From contig NZ_CP022463.1 of the NCBI RefSeq assembly GCF_002224485.1, positions 340,376 through 404,375 of the forward strand: a DNA stretch of 64,000 bases, written 5' to 3'. Positions 33,109 to 41,610 of this stretch are shown here, piece by piece (within the stretch, counting starts at the first letter, position 1; every line of letters starts with the position of its first letter). The stretch is from Sinomonas sp. R1AF57. Its GTDB lineage: Bacteria > Actinomycetota > Actinomycetes > Actinomycetales > Micrococcaceae. The position numbers were made by a program, and so were the translations under genes. The notes beneath the pieces were generated by a model. It searched no databases. It had not been told where the DNA came from and saw only the letters and a program-made list of their open reading frames with translations.

Positions 33109-33774
33109 TCAGAATGGGCGGAAAGCGCGCAGCGTGAGCAGGTGGATATCCGCATTGCTGCAGGCCATGACCTGCGCGGGAATGAACAGCGAGCCGTAGT
33201 CTTCCGGCGGGTACACCCGGTAGCCGGCCGCGTCGACCACCGCGCAGTTCGTGTATTTCCCCGCCTGGCCCAGCCCGAATTCCGCAGCGCCGCTCTGTCC
33301 CGGCTCGAGGATGATCGGCGTCACGGGGGTCGAGGTGTCCCGGTCCGCGGGAGCGCCGATCGGTTCCCCCTGCGGGCCGTTGGTGAGCGAGACGCCCGCG
33401 AACCCCTCCAGCAGGCACGGGGTCTGCGAGACGTTCTTCAGGGCGAGGTTCTGGTACACCGTGCCCGCCGCCCCGCCCTGGCCCGGCTGGATGCTGCCCT
33501 CGAGCTGCGTCGACAGGCACCGCGCGACGCCCGCCTGCCCCTGCCCGCCCTGGGCGGTTGCGGTCCCGCTGTCGCTGGGAGCAGGGGCAGAGGGCTGGGA
33601 GCCGGACGGAGTGGCCGAGCCTGACGACGACGGCGAGGCGGCCGCCGTCGTCGGGCTCGCCGGGCTGCTGGTTGCCGACCCCGTGGGGGAGGCGCTGGTG
33701 CCGGAGCCGCAGCCCGCGAGGGCGGCGGCCAGTCCGAAGGGGAGGAGGAGCGCTGCGGCGCGGCGGCGAGTCAT
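33109..33774 (-). CDS. DUF4232 domain lipoprotein
   Basis: The protein has 221 residues from the ATG at 33774. A signal peptide with lipobox LAGC is followed by a Ser/Thr/Pro/Ala linker to about residue 80, then a DUF4232-like beta domain (CLSTQLEGSIQPGQGGAAGT, YQNLALKNVSQTPCLLEGFA) with four cysteines that could form two disulfides. DUF4232 proteins are exported actinobacterial proteins of unknown role. It is the last gene of a run that starts with a membrane protein and a YcnI-like protein, separated by 48 bp from the latter. The call is sound as family and location only. Confidence 0.85.
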   Translation of the reverse strand: MTRRRAAALLLPFGLAAALAGCGSGTSASPTGSATSSPASPTTAAASPSSSGSATPSGSQPSAPAPSDSGTATAQGGQGQAGVARCLSTQLEGSIQPGQGGAAGTVYQNLALKNVSQTPCLLEGFAGVSLTNGPQGEPIGAPADRDTSTPVTPIILEPGQSGAAEFGLGQAGKYTNCAVVDAAGYRVYPPEDYGSLFIPAQVMACSNADIHLLTLRAFRPF

Positions 33775-33822
33775 AGTCCCACCCTTCACTCCAGTCACAT
33801 CTGCGTCAAGGTCCCGCACGCG

Positions 33823-34557
33823 TCATGAGGCGCGGGAGCGTGTGCGCAGGAGCGCGAGGCCTCCCATCACGAGGCCGAGGAGTCCCGCGACGAGCCCTGC
33901 CCAGCCCGCCGCGCCCGAGCCCGGGTCCGCGGCGGCGCCGGATGTCACGGAGGCCGCCGCATCCGCGCCGCTGCCATGCCCGTCATGGCCGGAGGCCGTT
34001 GCCGTGGCGGGAGCCGTCACGGTCACCGAGGGGGCGGGGGCCTTGAGCCCGTGCGGGTCCTGGCCCTCGGCCGGGATCTCCTTCCAGTCGGTCTGTCCGG
34101 CCTCGCAGGTCTGCAGGGTCGGGAAGTACAGGGTCTTCCCGGCCGCGTCGACGGGCAGTTTGACGCTCAGGACGAGGGTGTCGCGCAGGTGAGCCTCGAG
34201 CGGGGCCTTGGCGGTGTAGACGACCTGGGCTGTCCGCTCGGTGACGCTCGAGCCGTCGGCGAGCTTCTGCGGTGCCCCGAGCTTCTGGGTCACCTTCTCC
34301 ACGGTCCAGTTCGGGTTGACGGTGGGCTGCGCGTCGACCAGTTCGGCGGGGAGCGAGATCGCGACCTTCGTCGTGGGGCTCTCGCCGCACCCGTGCGGGA
34401 TGGCGACGGTCAGCAGCGAGGAGGAACCGGCGTCGGTCGCGGAGGGCGTGATGCCCACGTGCGCGGCGGCAGCGCCGGCGCCGGCCAGGAGGAGGCCGCC
34501 GGCGAGGGCGGCGGGAGCGAGCGTTCGCAGGGCACGGCGGGCGGGGGAGGCGTTCAT
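33823..34557 (-). CDS. YcnI/DUF1775-like copper-associated membrane-anchored protein
   Basis: The protein has 244 residues. The signal peptide ends AAAA and the mature protein begins with His (AHVGITPSATDAGS), the conserved N-terminal histidine that helps bind Cu(II) in YcnI. The DUF1775 domain follows (VAIPHGCGESPTTKVAISLP, NPNWTVEKVTQKL, FPTLQTCEAGQTDWKEIP). A His-containing linker (GHDGHGSG) leads to one C-terminal transmembrane helix and a basic tail. It should sit on the outer face of the membrane and handle copper, as in other YcnI operons. The next gene upstream (34640-35305) encodes a membrane protein that resembles one in the second copper cluster at 38840. Confidence 0.9.
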   Translation of the reverse strand: MNASPARRALRTLAPAALAGGLLLAGAGAAAAHVGITPSATDAGSSSLLTVAIPHGCGESPTTKVAISLPAELVDAQPTVNPNWTVEKVTQKLGAPQKLADGSSVTERTAQVVYTAKAPLEAHLRDTLVLSVKLPVDAAGKTLYFPTLQTCEAGQTDWKEIPAEGQDPHGLKAPAPSVTVTAPATATASGHDGHGSGADAAASVTSGAAADPGSGAAGWAGLVAGLLGLVMGGLALLRTRSRAS

Positions 34558-34639
34558 GGCAGGGCCTTTCGCGGCGCGGCCCTCGGGCGCGCGCCAGTAC
34601 GGAGGGTACAGGTGAGGGCGCCTCCGGGATCGGGGGCGC

Positions 34640-35305
34640 TCAGGCGAAGGCGGGTGCCGGGGGTGGGCCGCGCAGCGGCGGGGGTGCGAGCTGGCGCCAC
34701 GGGAGCACGCGGCGGGCAGGGCGCGGGATGACCGGCAGGTCCGTCGTGGCAGGCATGACGGCGGCGGGCCGGGGAAGGCGGGTGAGCGGCCGGAGCCAGT
34801 CGGCCACGGCGGTCAGGGCGAGCTCGGCCCGGCGGAGCACGACGGCGCACGCGACCGTTGCGGCGGCGTGCAGGGCCAGCATCAGCGGGGAGGCGTGCGC
34901 GTGGGCGGTGAGCACGTCGCCGCTGCTCGCCGGTGCGCCGGACGGGAGCGAGGCCAGGGCCGCGACGGCGTCGCCGGAGTGCTGATGCCGCCCGCGGGCG
35001 AGCACGGCGGCTGCGGCGGAGGGAGCGCTGGCCGGTGCGGCGAAGGCCGTGAACGCCTCGTGGAGCGCGAGCTGGCCCGCGCCGAGTACCGCGATCAGCG
35101 CGGGGACGCGCAGCCGGTACCGACCGGCGACTGTCGAGGCCAGGGCCACAAGCGCGACGAGCGCCAGAACGATGAAGGGGTGGGGCAGCGAGCCTCCCGC
35201 CCAGGCGTGCGCCCCGGCGGCGAGCGCGGTGACGGTGCCGGCGATCGCCGTCGTGCGCAGGCCGCTGAACGGTGAGCGGGACCGTGCCGCGGACAGCACA
35301 GGCAT
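34640..35305 (-). CDS. Membrane protein associated with a copper cluster
   Basis: The protein has 221 residues from the ATG at 35305, with GGAGGTG upstream. It has about five hydrophobic segments and several possible metal ligands: GAGQLALHEAFTAFAAP, GRHQHSGD and AHAHASPLMLALHAAAT. It is related in layout to the protein encoded at 38840-39466, sharing the G-x-x-Q-L-x-x-H pattern in one helix, a His-containing loop and an A-H-A helix. No function is established. It precedes the YcnI-like gene in the same direction (82-bp gap), so a role in copper delivery or sensing is inferred from position. Confidence 0.75.
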   Translation of the reverse strand: MPVLSAARSRSPFSGLRTTAIAGTVTALAAGAHAWAGGSLPHPFIVLALVALVALASTVAGRYRLRVPALIAVLGAGQLALHEAFTAFAAPASAPSAAAAVLARGRHQHSGDAVAALASLPSGAPASSGDVLTAHAHASPLMLALHAAATVACAVVLRRAELALTAVADWLRPLTRLPRPAAVMPATTDLPVIPRPARRVLPWRQLAPPPLRGPPPAPAFA

Positions 35306-35353
35306 GCGGCACCTCCGGGACTCTGCACGGCCCACGCAGGCCGGCTCCTCAGT

Positions 35354-36354
35354 CTAGCCGCGCACCTCGACCTCGGTTTCCTGGACGGCGTTGTTTCCCA
35401 TGCCTTGGAAGGACCACGGAGCCTCCAGGGGCTGGACGGTTCCGGCCGCATCGGTGGCCCTGCATCCGACTGTGTGACTCCCCGGAGTGGCGACCCACGC
35501 GAAGCTGAACTCCTGCCACGCGTGCTCGCCCGGGGCCGGCTCGACGTGGGCGTCGGCCCAGTGCCCGTCGATCGCGACCTCGACGCGCTGCACAGGCCCG
35601 TTTCCAGACCAGGCACGCCCCCGCAGCAAGGTGGGGCCGGCATCCATGAGGCGCCGACGGGAGGCGAAGTCCGGGATTCCGGGCGGAACCATCAGCGCCC
35701 GGACACGCATGCGCGTGACGGGCTCCCCGGCGTCGTCTGCGGCCTGCCGTCCATCTCATAGGCGAGGAGGAGCGTGTCCTCCATCGCCTCGGCGACAGCG
35801 AGCGAGCGCGCGTAATCCTGCTCGAGACCGCCCTGGATGCCCCGGTCGGCGCCGGTGAACAGCACGTCCACAGCCTCGGGCGGGATCCCTGCCTCGTGAA
35901 GGATCGGAGCAAGCGGTGTCCCGGTCCACTCCGCAGTGCCGAACCCGCCCGTGTCCCACGGCATGCTCACGGGCCGGGGGTCGAGACTGGCCCTGCCGTT
36001 GCCTGCGCATTCCAGCGTCACAGGGACCGTTCGACGTGGACGCCGGCGGAGGTCGCTCAGGCTCAGCTCGAGGGGATGCTCCACGGCACCGCCGACCCTG
36101 AGGCGCCATGACTCCGGGTCGATCTGGGGCACGTCGAAGTGGACCACGAGGTAGTGCACCCCTGGCGGGGTGAGAGGCCAGCGGAGCGTCTCGAGCGGGG
36201 CCGAGTGATTGCGCCGCGCGAACTCCAGCTCACCGGCCGTGATCGGTCCAGACGTGGGAGCCGTGAAGGCCGGGGCCGGCAGGGATTCTGGTGCGGCGGC
36301 CGGTGCGGTCCCATGCCGATTCGGCCTGCACCGAGCGCTGATCTTGGCTCGCAT
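35354..36354 (-). pseudogene. Sulfite-oxidase-like molybdopterin protein, broken by internal deletion
   Basis: The 5' part (from ATG 36354) encodes a Moco-binding oxidoreductase domain with the ligand Cys in LECAGNGR and the motif GADRGIQGGLEQDYARSL, running to YEMDGRP. The 3' part, in another frame from about 35735, encodes the Mo-co dimerisation domain (TRMRVRALMVPPGIPDFASR to the stop at 35354). The family segment of roughly 50-60 residues that should join them, including the conserved W-Y-G-x-x-x-V-K-W stretch, is absent. The junction lies near 35735-35745 and shifts the frame, so the product would end after about 220 residues. This is best read as a decayed gene. Confidence 0.8.
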
Positions 36355-36469
36355 GCAGCCAGCGTGGGCGCCCCCTGCGGCTGGCACCAAGAGGTGAACG
36401 ACGACCGGTGTTCACGGAGGGTTTCGCTTCTCCTTACTGACGGGTAGGGAGACGTTCTGCGGCGATTCC

Positions 36470-36475
36470 TACTCT
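36470..36475 (+). promoter_or_regulatory. -10 element of the GDPD gene (leaderless type)
   Basis: TACTCT (TANNNT pattern) lies seven bases before the ATG at 36483; no Shine-Dalgarno is present. Confidence 0.45.
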
Positions 36476-36482
36476 TCTCGGC

Positions 36483-37577
36483 ATGAATTCCCCCCTGTTG
36501 AAGACACTCGGCACGATTCTTGCGCTCGGCGCACTCTCCTTCGCGGCCTCCCCGGCGATGGCGGATGACACCGACCGCAACCTCGCACCGCATCCCCAGG
36601 CAGTCCTGCCCCAGAAGACCCATTTCGACCTCCAGGCCCACCGCGGCGGCATCGGCATGACGACCGAGGAGACGCCGCAGGGCTTCGCCAAGGCCATCGA
36701 GCTCGGAGTGACCACTCTCGAGCTCGACACGCAGATCACCAGGGACGGCGCCGTCGTGGTCACCCACGACCGCCAGGTCCAGGCCCGCAAGTGCGCCGAT
36801 ACAGCGCCTGTGACCGCGGGCGATCCGATGTACCCGTACGTCGGAAAGTACATCAAGGACCTCACCCTCGCCCAGGTCAAGACGCTCAACTGCGGCTGGC
36901 AGCAGCTCCCCGGATTCCCCCAGCAGGAGGTCATCCCCGGGGTGAAGATGGCCGAGCTCAAGGACATCTTCGCGGTCGTCGAGGCCCACTACGCCAAGGG
37001 CGTCATGATGAACATCGAGACCAAGGTCGAGGCCGGGGCCCCCGAGCAGACCGCGCCGCGCGAGCTGTTCGTGCACCGCGTCTACGAGGAGATCCACGCC
37101 GCGGGCATGGATCCCCAAGTCACCATCGAGTCCTTCGACTGGGGCGCGCTCAAGGAGATGCACCGGATCGCTCCCCACCTGCCGCTCGTGGCGCTGACGA
37201 ACTACGACTTCCTCCAGGTCGGCAAGCCCGGCGCGTCGCCATGGCTCGGCGGGATCGACGCCGACGACTTCGGCGGCGACTTCGTTGCGGCCGCAGCGTC
37301 CATCGAGGGCGTCACGGCGCTGTCCCCGAACTACGGCTTCCCGCAGAACGGCGCGGTCGGCCAGCCGGGCTTCCGCTTCTACCCGGACGAGAAGATGATC
37401 ACGGAGGCCCATGAGCGCGGTCTCAAGGTCGTCCCGTGGACCTGCGACGACCCGGCGACGATGGAGGCTCTCATCGACATGGGCGTAGACGGCATCATCA
37501 CGGACTACCCAAATGTCCTGCGCGACATCATGGCTGAGCGGGGGATGCGCCTTCCGAAGGCCTATCCGGCGGCCTGA
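36483..37577 (+). CDS. Secreted glycerophosphodiester phosphodiesterase
   Basis: The protein has 364 residues with a Sec signal peptide (ILALGALSFAASPAMA, cleavage after AMA). The GDPD domain has HRGGIGMTTEETPQGF with the catalytic His/Arg, ELDTQITRDG and VVVTHD for calcium and substrate binding, and the C-terminal GVDGIITDYP. It would hydrolyse exported glycerophosphodiesters to glycerol-3-phosphate outside the cell. The gene resembles the glycerophosphodiesterase family with a longer insertion (about residues 95-145) found in GlpQ-type enzymes. Its last 50 bp overlap the end of the convergent antiporter gene. Confidence 0.92.
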   Translation: MNSPLLKTLGTILALGALSFAASPAMADDTDRNLAPHPQAVLPQKTHFDLQAHRGGIGMTTEETPQGFAKAIELGVTTLELDTQITRDGAVVVTHDRQVQARKCADTAPVTAGDPMYPYVGKYIKDLTLAQVKTLNCGWQQLPGFPQQEVIPGVKMAELKDIFAVVEAHYAKGVMMNIETKVEAGAPEQTAPRELFVHRVYEEIHAAGMDPQVTIESFDWGALKEMHRIAPHLPLVALTNYDFLQVGKPGASPWLGGIDADDFGGDFVAAAASIEGVTALSPNYGFPQNGAVGQPGFRFYPDEKMITEAHERGLKVVPWTCDDPATMEALIDMGVDGIITDYPNVLRDIMAERGMRLPKAYPAA

Positions 37578-38709
37578 CTTCCCCGACGGCGCGGCGTGCC
37601 GCCCAGGCGGCGGCCGCCGTTGTCACCCCGATGGTGATGAGAGCGCCCAGGAGCAGGGCGGCGTCCTCGCCGGGCGCGAGGACGCCGACGCCGCGCCCGA
37701 TCGTGGCCGCCGCGACGGGGACACCGAGCTGGGCGGCCGAGGCCGCGGCGAACGGCAGCGGCAGGCCCGTGAGCCGGTTGGCCGCATGGGCCGCCACGGC
37801 CCCGACGCCGAGCAGGAGGCCGAGCAGGATCATCTGGGGGTGCCCTGCCAGCTGACGCAGGTCGATCGACGCCCCGAGCCACACGAAGAACACCGGGCCG
37901 AGGAAGCCGTCGTTGAGCGCGAACAGCTGCCGCGCGAGCCGGCGCGGCTCCCCGACGGCGGAGACCGCGAGCCCGAACGCGAAGCCCGCGAGCATGATCG
38001 AGACGTGGGCGGCCACGGCGAGGCCGGCGAGGGCGAACAGGATCGAGAGCTGGATGCGCAGCTCGAGCGCGAACTTCCGCTCCTCCGAGACGTCGTGGAG
38101 GCGCTGGCGCGAGCCGTCGCGCTCGAAGTGCCTCAGGACGGCCCACAGGAGCACGGCGCACGCGGCCACCGCGAGCGCCCCCAGGGCCTTCGGCCCGGCG
38201 TTGGGCGGGTCGATGGCGAGCGGGAGGGCGACGATGGCCGCAATATCCGCGATGGCGACCTGCGCCGTGAGCTCGAGCACGCTGGGGCCCTTGAGCCTGA
38301 GCGAGTCCACGACCGGCAGGACCAGTGCCGCGGACGATGACGCCATGAGCACGGCGTAGAGCGGGGCGTTGGCGGACCCGAAGCCGAGGGCGACGCCCAC
38401 GCCGAGCGCCCCTGCGAGGACCGCCGCGATCGCGGCCCGGAGTGCGCCCTTGCCCGCAGCGGACTGGATGGTCCTGTCCCGCATGGGCACGTGGGTGCCG
38501 GCGACGAACATCATGAGCGCGAACCCGATGTCCGCGAGGAAGGAGAGCGTCTCGTTGCCGGCATCCACCCACCCCAGGAACGAGACGCCGAAGCCTACTC
38601 CGGCAAGGAGTTCCCCGAGGACGAGGGGCAGATGCCATGACCGCTTTGCCGCGAGCGCCGGGCCGAGGAGCGCTATGACGCAGATGAGGGACAGCTCGAC
38701 GAAGGACAC
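37528..38709 (-). CDS. Cation/proton antiporter, CPA2 (KefB/Na+-H+ exchanger) family
   Basis: The protein has 393 residues from the GTG at 38709 (AGGTGG upstream); the frame is open far upstream but without coding character. About twelve helices follow the CPA2 pattern: LPLVLGELLAGVGFGVSF, FLADIGFALMMFVAGTHV and VAIADIAAIVALPLA, which holds the Asp of the ion-binding discontinuous helix. There is no C-terminal TrkA domain. It would exchange Na+ or K+ for H+ at the membrane. The last 17 codons overlap antisense with the GDPD gene, a 50-bp tail-to-tail overlap. Ion specificity is not readable. Confidence 0.87.
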   Translation of the reverse strand: MSFVELSLICVIALLGPALAAKRSWHLPLVLGELLAGVGFGVSFLGWVDAGNETLSFLADIGFALMMFVAGTHVPMRDRTIQSAAGKGALRAAIAAVLAGALGVGVALGFGSANAPLYAVLMASSSAALVLPVVDSLRLKGPSVLELTAQVAIADIAAIVALPLAIDPPNAGPKALGALAVAACAVLLWAVLRHFERDGSRQRLHDVSEERKFALELRIQLSILFALAGLAVAAHVSIMLAGFAFGLAVSAVGEPRRLARQLFALNDGFLGPVFFVWLGASIDLRQLAGHPQMILLGLLLGVGAVAAHAANRLTGLPLPFAAASAAQLGVPVAAATIGRGVGVLAPGEDAALLLGALITIGVTTAAAAWAARRAVGEVRPPDRPSEGASPAQP

Positions 38710-38839
38710 TAGCGCCCACCTGGGCGGTCGGGCCCCGTGGCGGACATGGTCGCTCCCTTCGGCTGTCGTGTGAGCCGCATCATACGCCGGGGCGCGCTTT
38801 CCGGGCGGGAGACGCAGCGTGCCTTGTGATAATGGAGGC

Positions 38840-39466
38840 ATGCACCCGTCGTCGAGGCCGTCCCGCCTGCTGCGCGGGCTGTCCGCGGCCACGGTTGCGA
38901 CGCTCGGGGCGCTCGCCTCGCACTTGGCAGGCGGGGGCGCCGTCCCGGGGCTTCTCGGCGTCGCCGTCCCCTGGGTCCTCTCGGTCTTCGTCTGCACGGG
39001 GCTGGCCGGGCGCAGCGTCTCTTTCTGGCGTCTGGCGCTCGGGATCTCGGCGAGCCAGCTGCTCTTCCACACCCTGTTCGTCCTGGGCACGACGCCGCAG
39101 GCCCCACTGCCGTCGTCGGCCCGCCACCTGCACGGTGCCGCCGCGCCCGGAACCGCCCTGCCGGCGGACGGCGCGATGGCGGACGCCATGGGCGGGGAGC
39201 CGTCGATGTGGCTCGCGCACGCCGTGGCCACCCTCCTGACGATCGCCGCGTTTCACCGCGGCGAGCGGGCGATCGCGCGCCTGCGCGAGCTCGCTGTCGA
39301 GGTCCTGGTCTGGGCCCGGGAGAGCCTGCGCCTCGACCTTCCCGTCGTCGTCCCCGTCCGCCCTGCCCATCCGACGGCAGCGCGGCACCGCGAGGCCATC
39401 CTCTGCTCCGCGCCCCAGCGGTGCGCGGTCCAGCGCCGCGGACCACCGCGTCCCTTCCCGGCCTGA
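38840..39466 (+). CDS. Membrane protein, first gene of the PCu(A)C-DyP cluster
   Basis: The protein has 208 residues with four to five hydrophobic segments, and shares layout with the copper-cluster protein at 34640-35305: GISASQLLFHTLFVLG corresponds to its G-x-x-Q-L-x-x-H helix, ARHLHGAAAPG to the His loop, and MWLAHAVATLLTIAAF to the A-H-A helix. A basic/Cys-containing tail (AILCSAPQRCAVQ) follows. The ATG is preceded by GGAGG and by GATAAT at -12, so either ordinary or leaderless initiation is possible. Position ahead of a copper chaperone and a peroxidase suggests a copper-linked role. Confidence 0.75.
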   Translation: MHPSSRPSRLLRGLSAATVATLGALASHLAGGGAVPGLLGVAVPWVLSVFVCTGLAGRSVSFWRLALGISASQLLFHTLFVLGTTPQAPLPSSARHLHGAAAPGTALPADGAMADAMGGEPSMWLAHAVATLLTIAAFHRGERAIARLRELAVEVLVWARESLRLDLPVVVPVRPAHPTAARHREAILCSAPQRCAVQRRGPPRPFPA

Positions 39467-39596
39467 CGCGCGCCTTCGGGCCGCGCGGGCCTTCCGGCAT
39501 CCATCCACTGCATGACGCCGCCGCGCCTGGCGCGGGCGGCGCCGGTGGCCTGCGCCCGATGGCCCGGCCGCCGGAGCCCCACGAAGGGACAACACC

Positions 39597-40169
39597 GTGA
39601 ACACCTCTGCCCTCCTGCGCCTCGGCGCCCCCGTCCTCGCCGCTGCATTCGCCCTGACCGGATGCGCCGGCGGTCCTTCTGCGAGTGCGCCCGCCCAGAC
39701 CGCTTCGGCCCAGGCCCCTTCGGCCGGGACCTCGTCGGGCCTGGCCGGCTCTGCCGTGACCGTGTCCGACGCCTGGGTCAAGGCCGCCCCGACCGGGATG
39801 ACCGGGGCGTTCGGGACCATCGCCAACAGGGCGCCGCGGGACGTCACGCTCGTTGCCGCGAGCACCGATGCCGCGCACCGCGTCGAACTCCACGAGACCG
39901 TGGCCGGCTCCTCCGGTCAGCCGGCGATGCGCGCCAAGGACGGCGGCTTCACGATCCCCGCCGGAGGCTCGCTCACGCTCCGGCCGGGCGCGGACCACAT
40001 CATGCTCATGGACCTCGCCGCCCCGCTCAGGGCCGGCGACGACGTCACCGTCACGCTGACGTTCTCGGACCACTCGACCCTCGACCTCACCGCGCGGGTC
40101 AAGGACTTCTCGGGCGCGAACGAGTCCTATGTGGGAACTCCTTCGCCGTCCGCCGGGGCGGGGCATTGA
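39597..40169 (+). CDS. Periplasmic copper chaperone PCu(A)C-like lipoprotein
   Basis: The protein has 190 residues from a GTG with GAAGGGA upstream. A lipobox LTGC follows a short signal peptide, then a Ser/Ala/Gln linker. The PCu(A)C (DUF461) domain has the Cu(I) ligands in order: HETVAGSS, M in QPAMRAKDGG, then H-x-M in GADHIMLMDL, matching H-(M)-x10-M-x21-H-x-M. It should ferry Cu(I) outside the membrane, classically to cytochrome oxidase CuA. Its stop overlaps the TTG start of the DyP peroxidase gene, so the two are translationally coupled. Confidence 0.92.
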   Translation: MNTSALLRLGAPVLAAAFALTGCAGGPSASAPAQTASAQAPSAGTSSGLAGSAVTVSDAWVKAAPTGMTGAFGTIANRAPRDVTLVAASTDAAHRVELHETVAGSSGQPAMRAKDGGFTIPAGGSLTLRPGADHIMLMDLAAPLRAGDDVTVTLTFSDHSTLDLTARVKDFSGANESYVGTPSPSAGAGH

Positions 40170-41395
40170 CGCGCTCGGTGGCCGCCGCGCCGGTGCGGTC
40201 GCGCCAGAGCAGGAGGCAGTTCCTCATCGGCGGGGCCGCCGCCGGGGTCGGAGCGGCCGCGGCGCTCGGCACGGTCCGCGCGCTCGACCACGCGCCCGCG
40301 TCCCAGGCCGAGGCGGCGCTGAACGGCGGCCACACGGTGCCGTTCTTCGGGGAGCACCAGGCCGGGGTGGACACGAGTCCGCAGGCCCACGCCGCCTTCG
40401 TGGGCCTGGACCTGCGGGACGGTGTGGACCGGGACGGCCTGCGCCGCATGATGCGGCTCCTCTCCGACGACGCGGCACGGCTCACCCAGGGCGCTCCGGC
40501 CCTCGCGGACACCGAGCCTGAGCTCGCCGTCGTCCCGGCCGGGCTCACCGTGACGTTCGGTGTCGGGCCCCGCTTCGTGCAGCGTGCCGGCGGCCAGACC
40601 CCGGCGTGGCTGAGGCCGCTGCCCGCATTCGGCATCGACCGGCTGCGGCCGGAGTTCTCCGACGGCGACCTGCTCCTGCAGATCGCCGCGGACGACCCGG
40701 TCACGGTCGCCCACGCGTCGCGGATGCTGCTGAAGGACGCGCGGAGCTTCGCCGCCGTCCGATGGGTGCAGCGCGGCTTCCGCCGGGCCTACGGATCCAC
40801 CCCCGCGGGCACCACCATGCGGAACCTCTTCGGCCAGGTCGACGGGACGGCGAACCCCGTCCCGGGGACACCGGACTTCGACGAGGCCGTGTGGTCCGGG
40901 CAGGGGTGGCTGGCCGGGGGGACGGGGGCGGTGGTCCGCCGCATCCACATGGACCTCGACGGGTGGGACGCGCTCGATCCGACGGGGAAAGAAGCCTCTG
41001 TGGGCCGACGGCTGGCGGACGGGGCGCCGCTGACCGGGGGCAGCGAGCACGACGAGCCGGACTTCTCCGCCACGACCCCGCTCGGCTTCCCTGTGATCGC
41101 CGACTACTCACACGTGAGGCGGGCCCGGGGCGAACAGCCGGCAGCGCCGTCCGAGCGCATCTTCCGACGCGGATACAACTACGACGACACCCCGGTCGGC
41201 GACGACGTCTCGAACTCGGGGCTGCTCTTCGTCTCGTTCCAGGCCGACGTGGACCGCCAGTTCGTGCCCATCCAGCGGCGGCTCGACGAGCTGGACCTCC
41301 TCAACCGGTGGACGACGCCGATCGGCTCGGCCGTGTTCGCGATCCCACCGGGGTGCCGCGAGGGCGGCTACATCGGTGAGACCTTGCTCGGCTGA
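40166..41395 (+). CDS. Tat-exported DyP-type peroxidase (EfeB/YcdB-like)
   Basis: The protein has 409 residues. A twin-arginine signal (RSRQSRRQFLIGGAAAGVGA) leads to a DyP fold with the distal GxxDG motif in FGQVDGTANP, the haem-ligand region in RRIHMDLDGWDAL, and the C-terminal RRGYNYDD and GLLFVSFQAD typical of class A/EfeB enzymes. It would be a haem peroxidase outside the membrane, in EfeB-like systems linked to iron uptake. Here no efeU/efeO lies nearby and the gene is coupled to a copper chaperone instead. Start is TTG at 40166 overlapping the upstream stop (TTGA); GTG at 40178 is an alternative. A strong hairpin follows. Confidence 0.9.
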   Translation: MTRSVAAAPVRSRQSRRQFLIGGAAAGVGAAAALGTVRALDHAPASQAEAALNGGHTVPFFGEHQAGVDTSPQAHAAFVGLDLRDGVDRDGLRRMMRLLSDDAARLTQGAPALADTEPELAVVPAGLTVTFGVGPRFVQRAGGQTPAWLRPLPAFGIDRLRPEFSDGDLLLQIAADDPVTVAHASRMLLKDARSFAAVRWVQRGFRRAYGSTPAGTTMRNLFGQVDGTANPVPGTPDFDEAVWSGQGWLAGGTGAVVRRIHMDLDGWDALDPTGKEASVGRRLADGAPLTGGSEHDEPDFSATTPLGFPVIADYSHVRRARGEQPAAPSERIFRRGYNYDDTPVGDDVSNSGLLFVSFQADVDRQFVPIQRRLDELDLLNRWTTPIGSAVFAIPPGCREGGYIGETLLG

Positions 41396-41410
41396 GGCCG
41401 TCCGGGAATG

Positions 41411-41458
41411 ACGAAGGCCCCGGGTTCCGCCTGAATCGGCGGGTCCCGGGGCCTTCGT
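41411..41458. terminator. Strong hairpin between the DyP gene and tRNA-Ser
   Basis: A perfect 14-bp stem, ACGAAGGCCCCGGG with CCCGGGGCCTTCGT, around a 20-base loop, starts 16 bp after the DyP stop and ends 7 bp from the 3' end of the convergent tRNA. It can serve both transcripts. Confidence 0.85.
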
Positions 41459-41464
41459 GCTGGG

Positions 41465-41551
41465 CGGTGGTGGAGGGATTTGAACCCCCGTTGGCTTTTA
41501 CACCAAACATCATTTCGAGTGATGCACCTTCGGCCGCTCGGACACACCACC
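41465..41551 (-). tRNA. tRNA-Ser (anticodon CGA)
   Basis: The 87-nt sequence folds as a type II tRNA: acceptor GGTGGTG with CACCACC, a D-arm with GAGCGG, anticodon stem CATCA/TGATG around the loop CTCGAAA (anticodon CGA, reading UCG), a long variable arm (TTGGTGTAAAAGCCAA), and a T-arm with GGTTCAAATC. The sequence after the discriminator G is CCCA, so the 3' CCA is not cleanly encoded. It is transcribed opposite to the DyP gene. Confidence 0.95.
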
Positions 41552-41610
41552 AGCAGGCATTTACTCTACCGGCTGCTGCGCGCAGGTCAAAACTGAGCCC
41601 GCTCGGGGGC

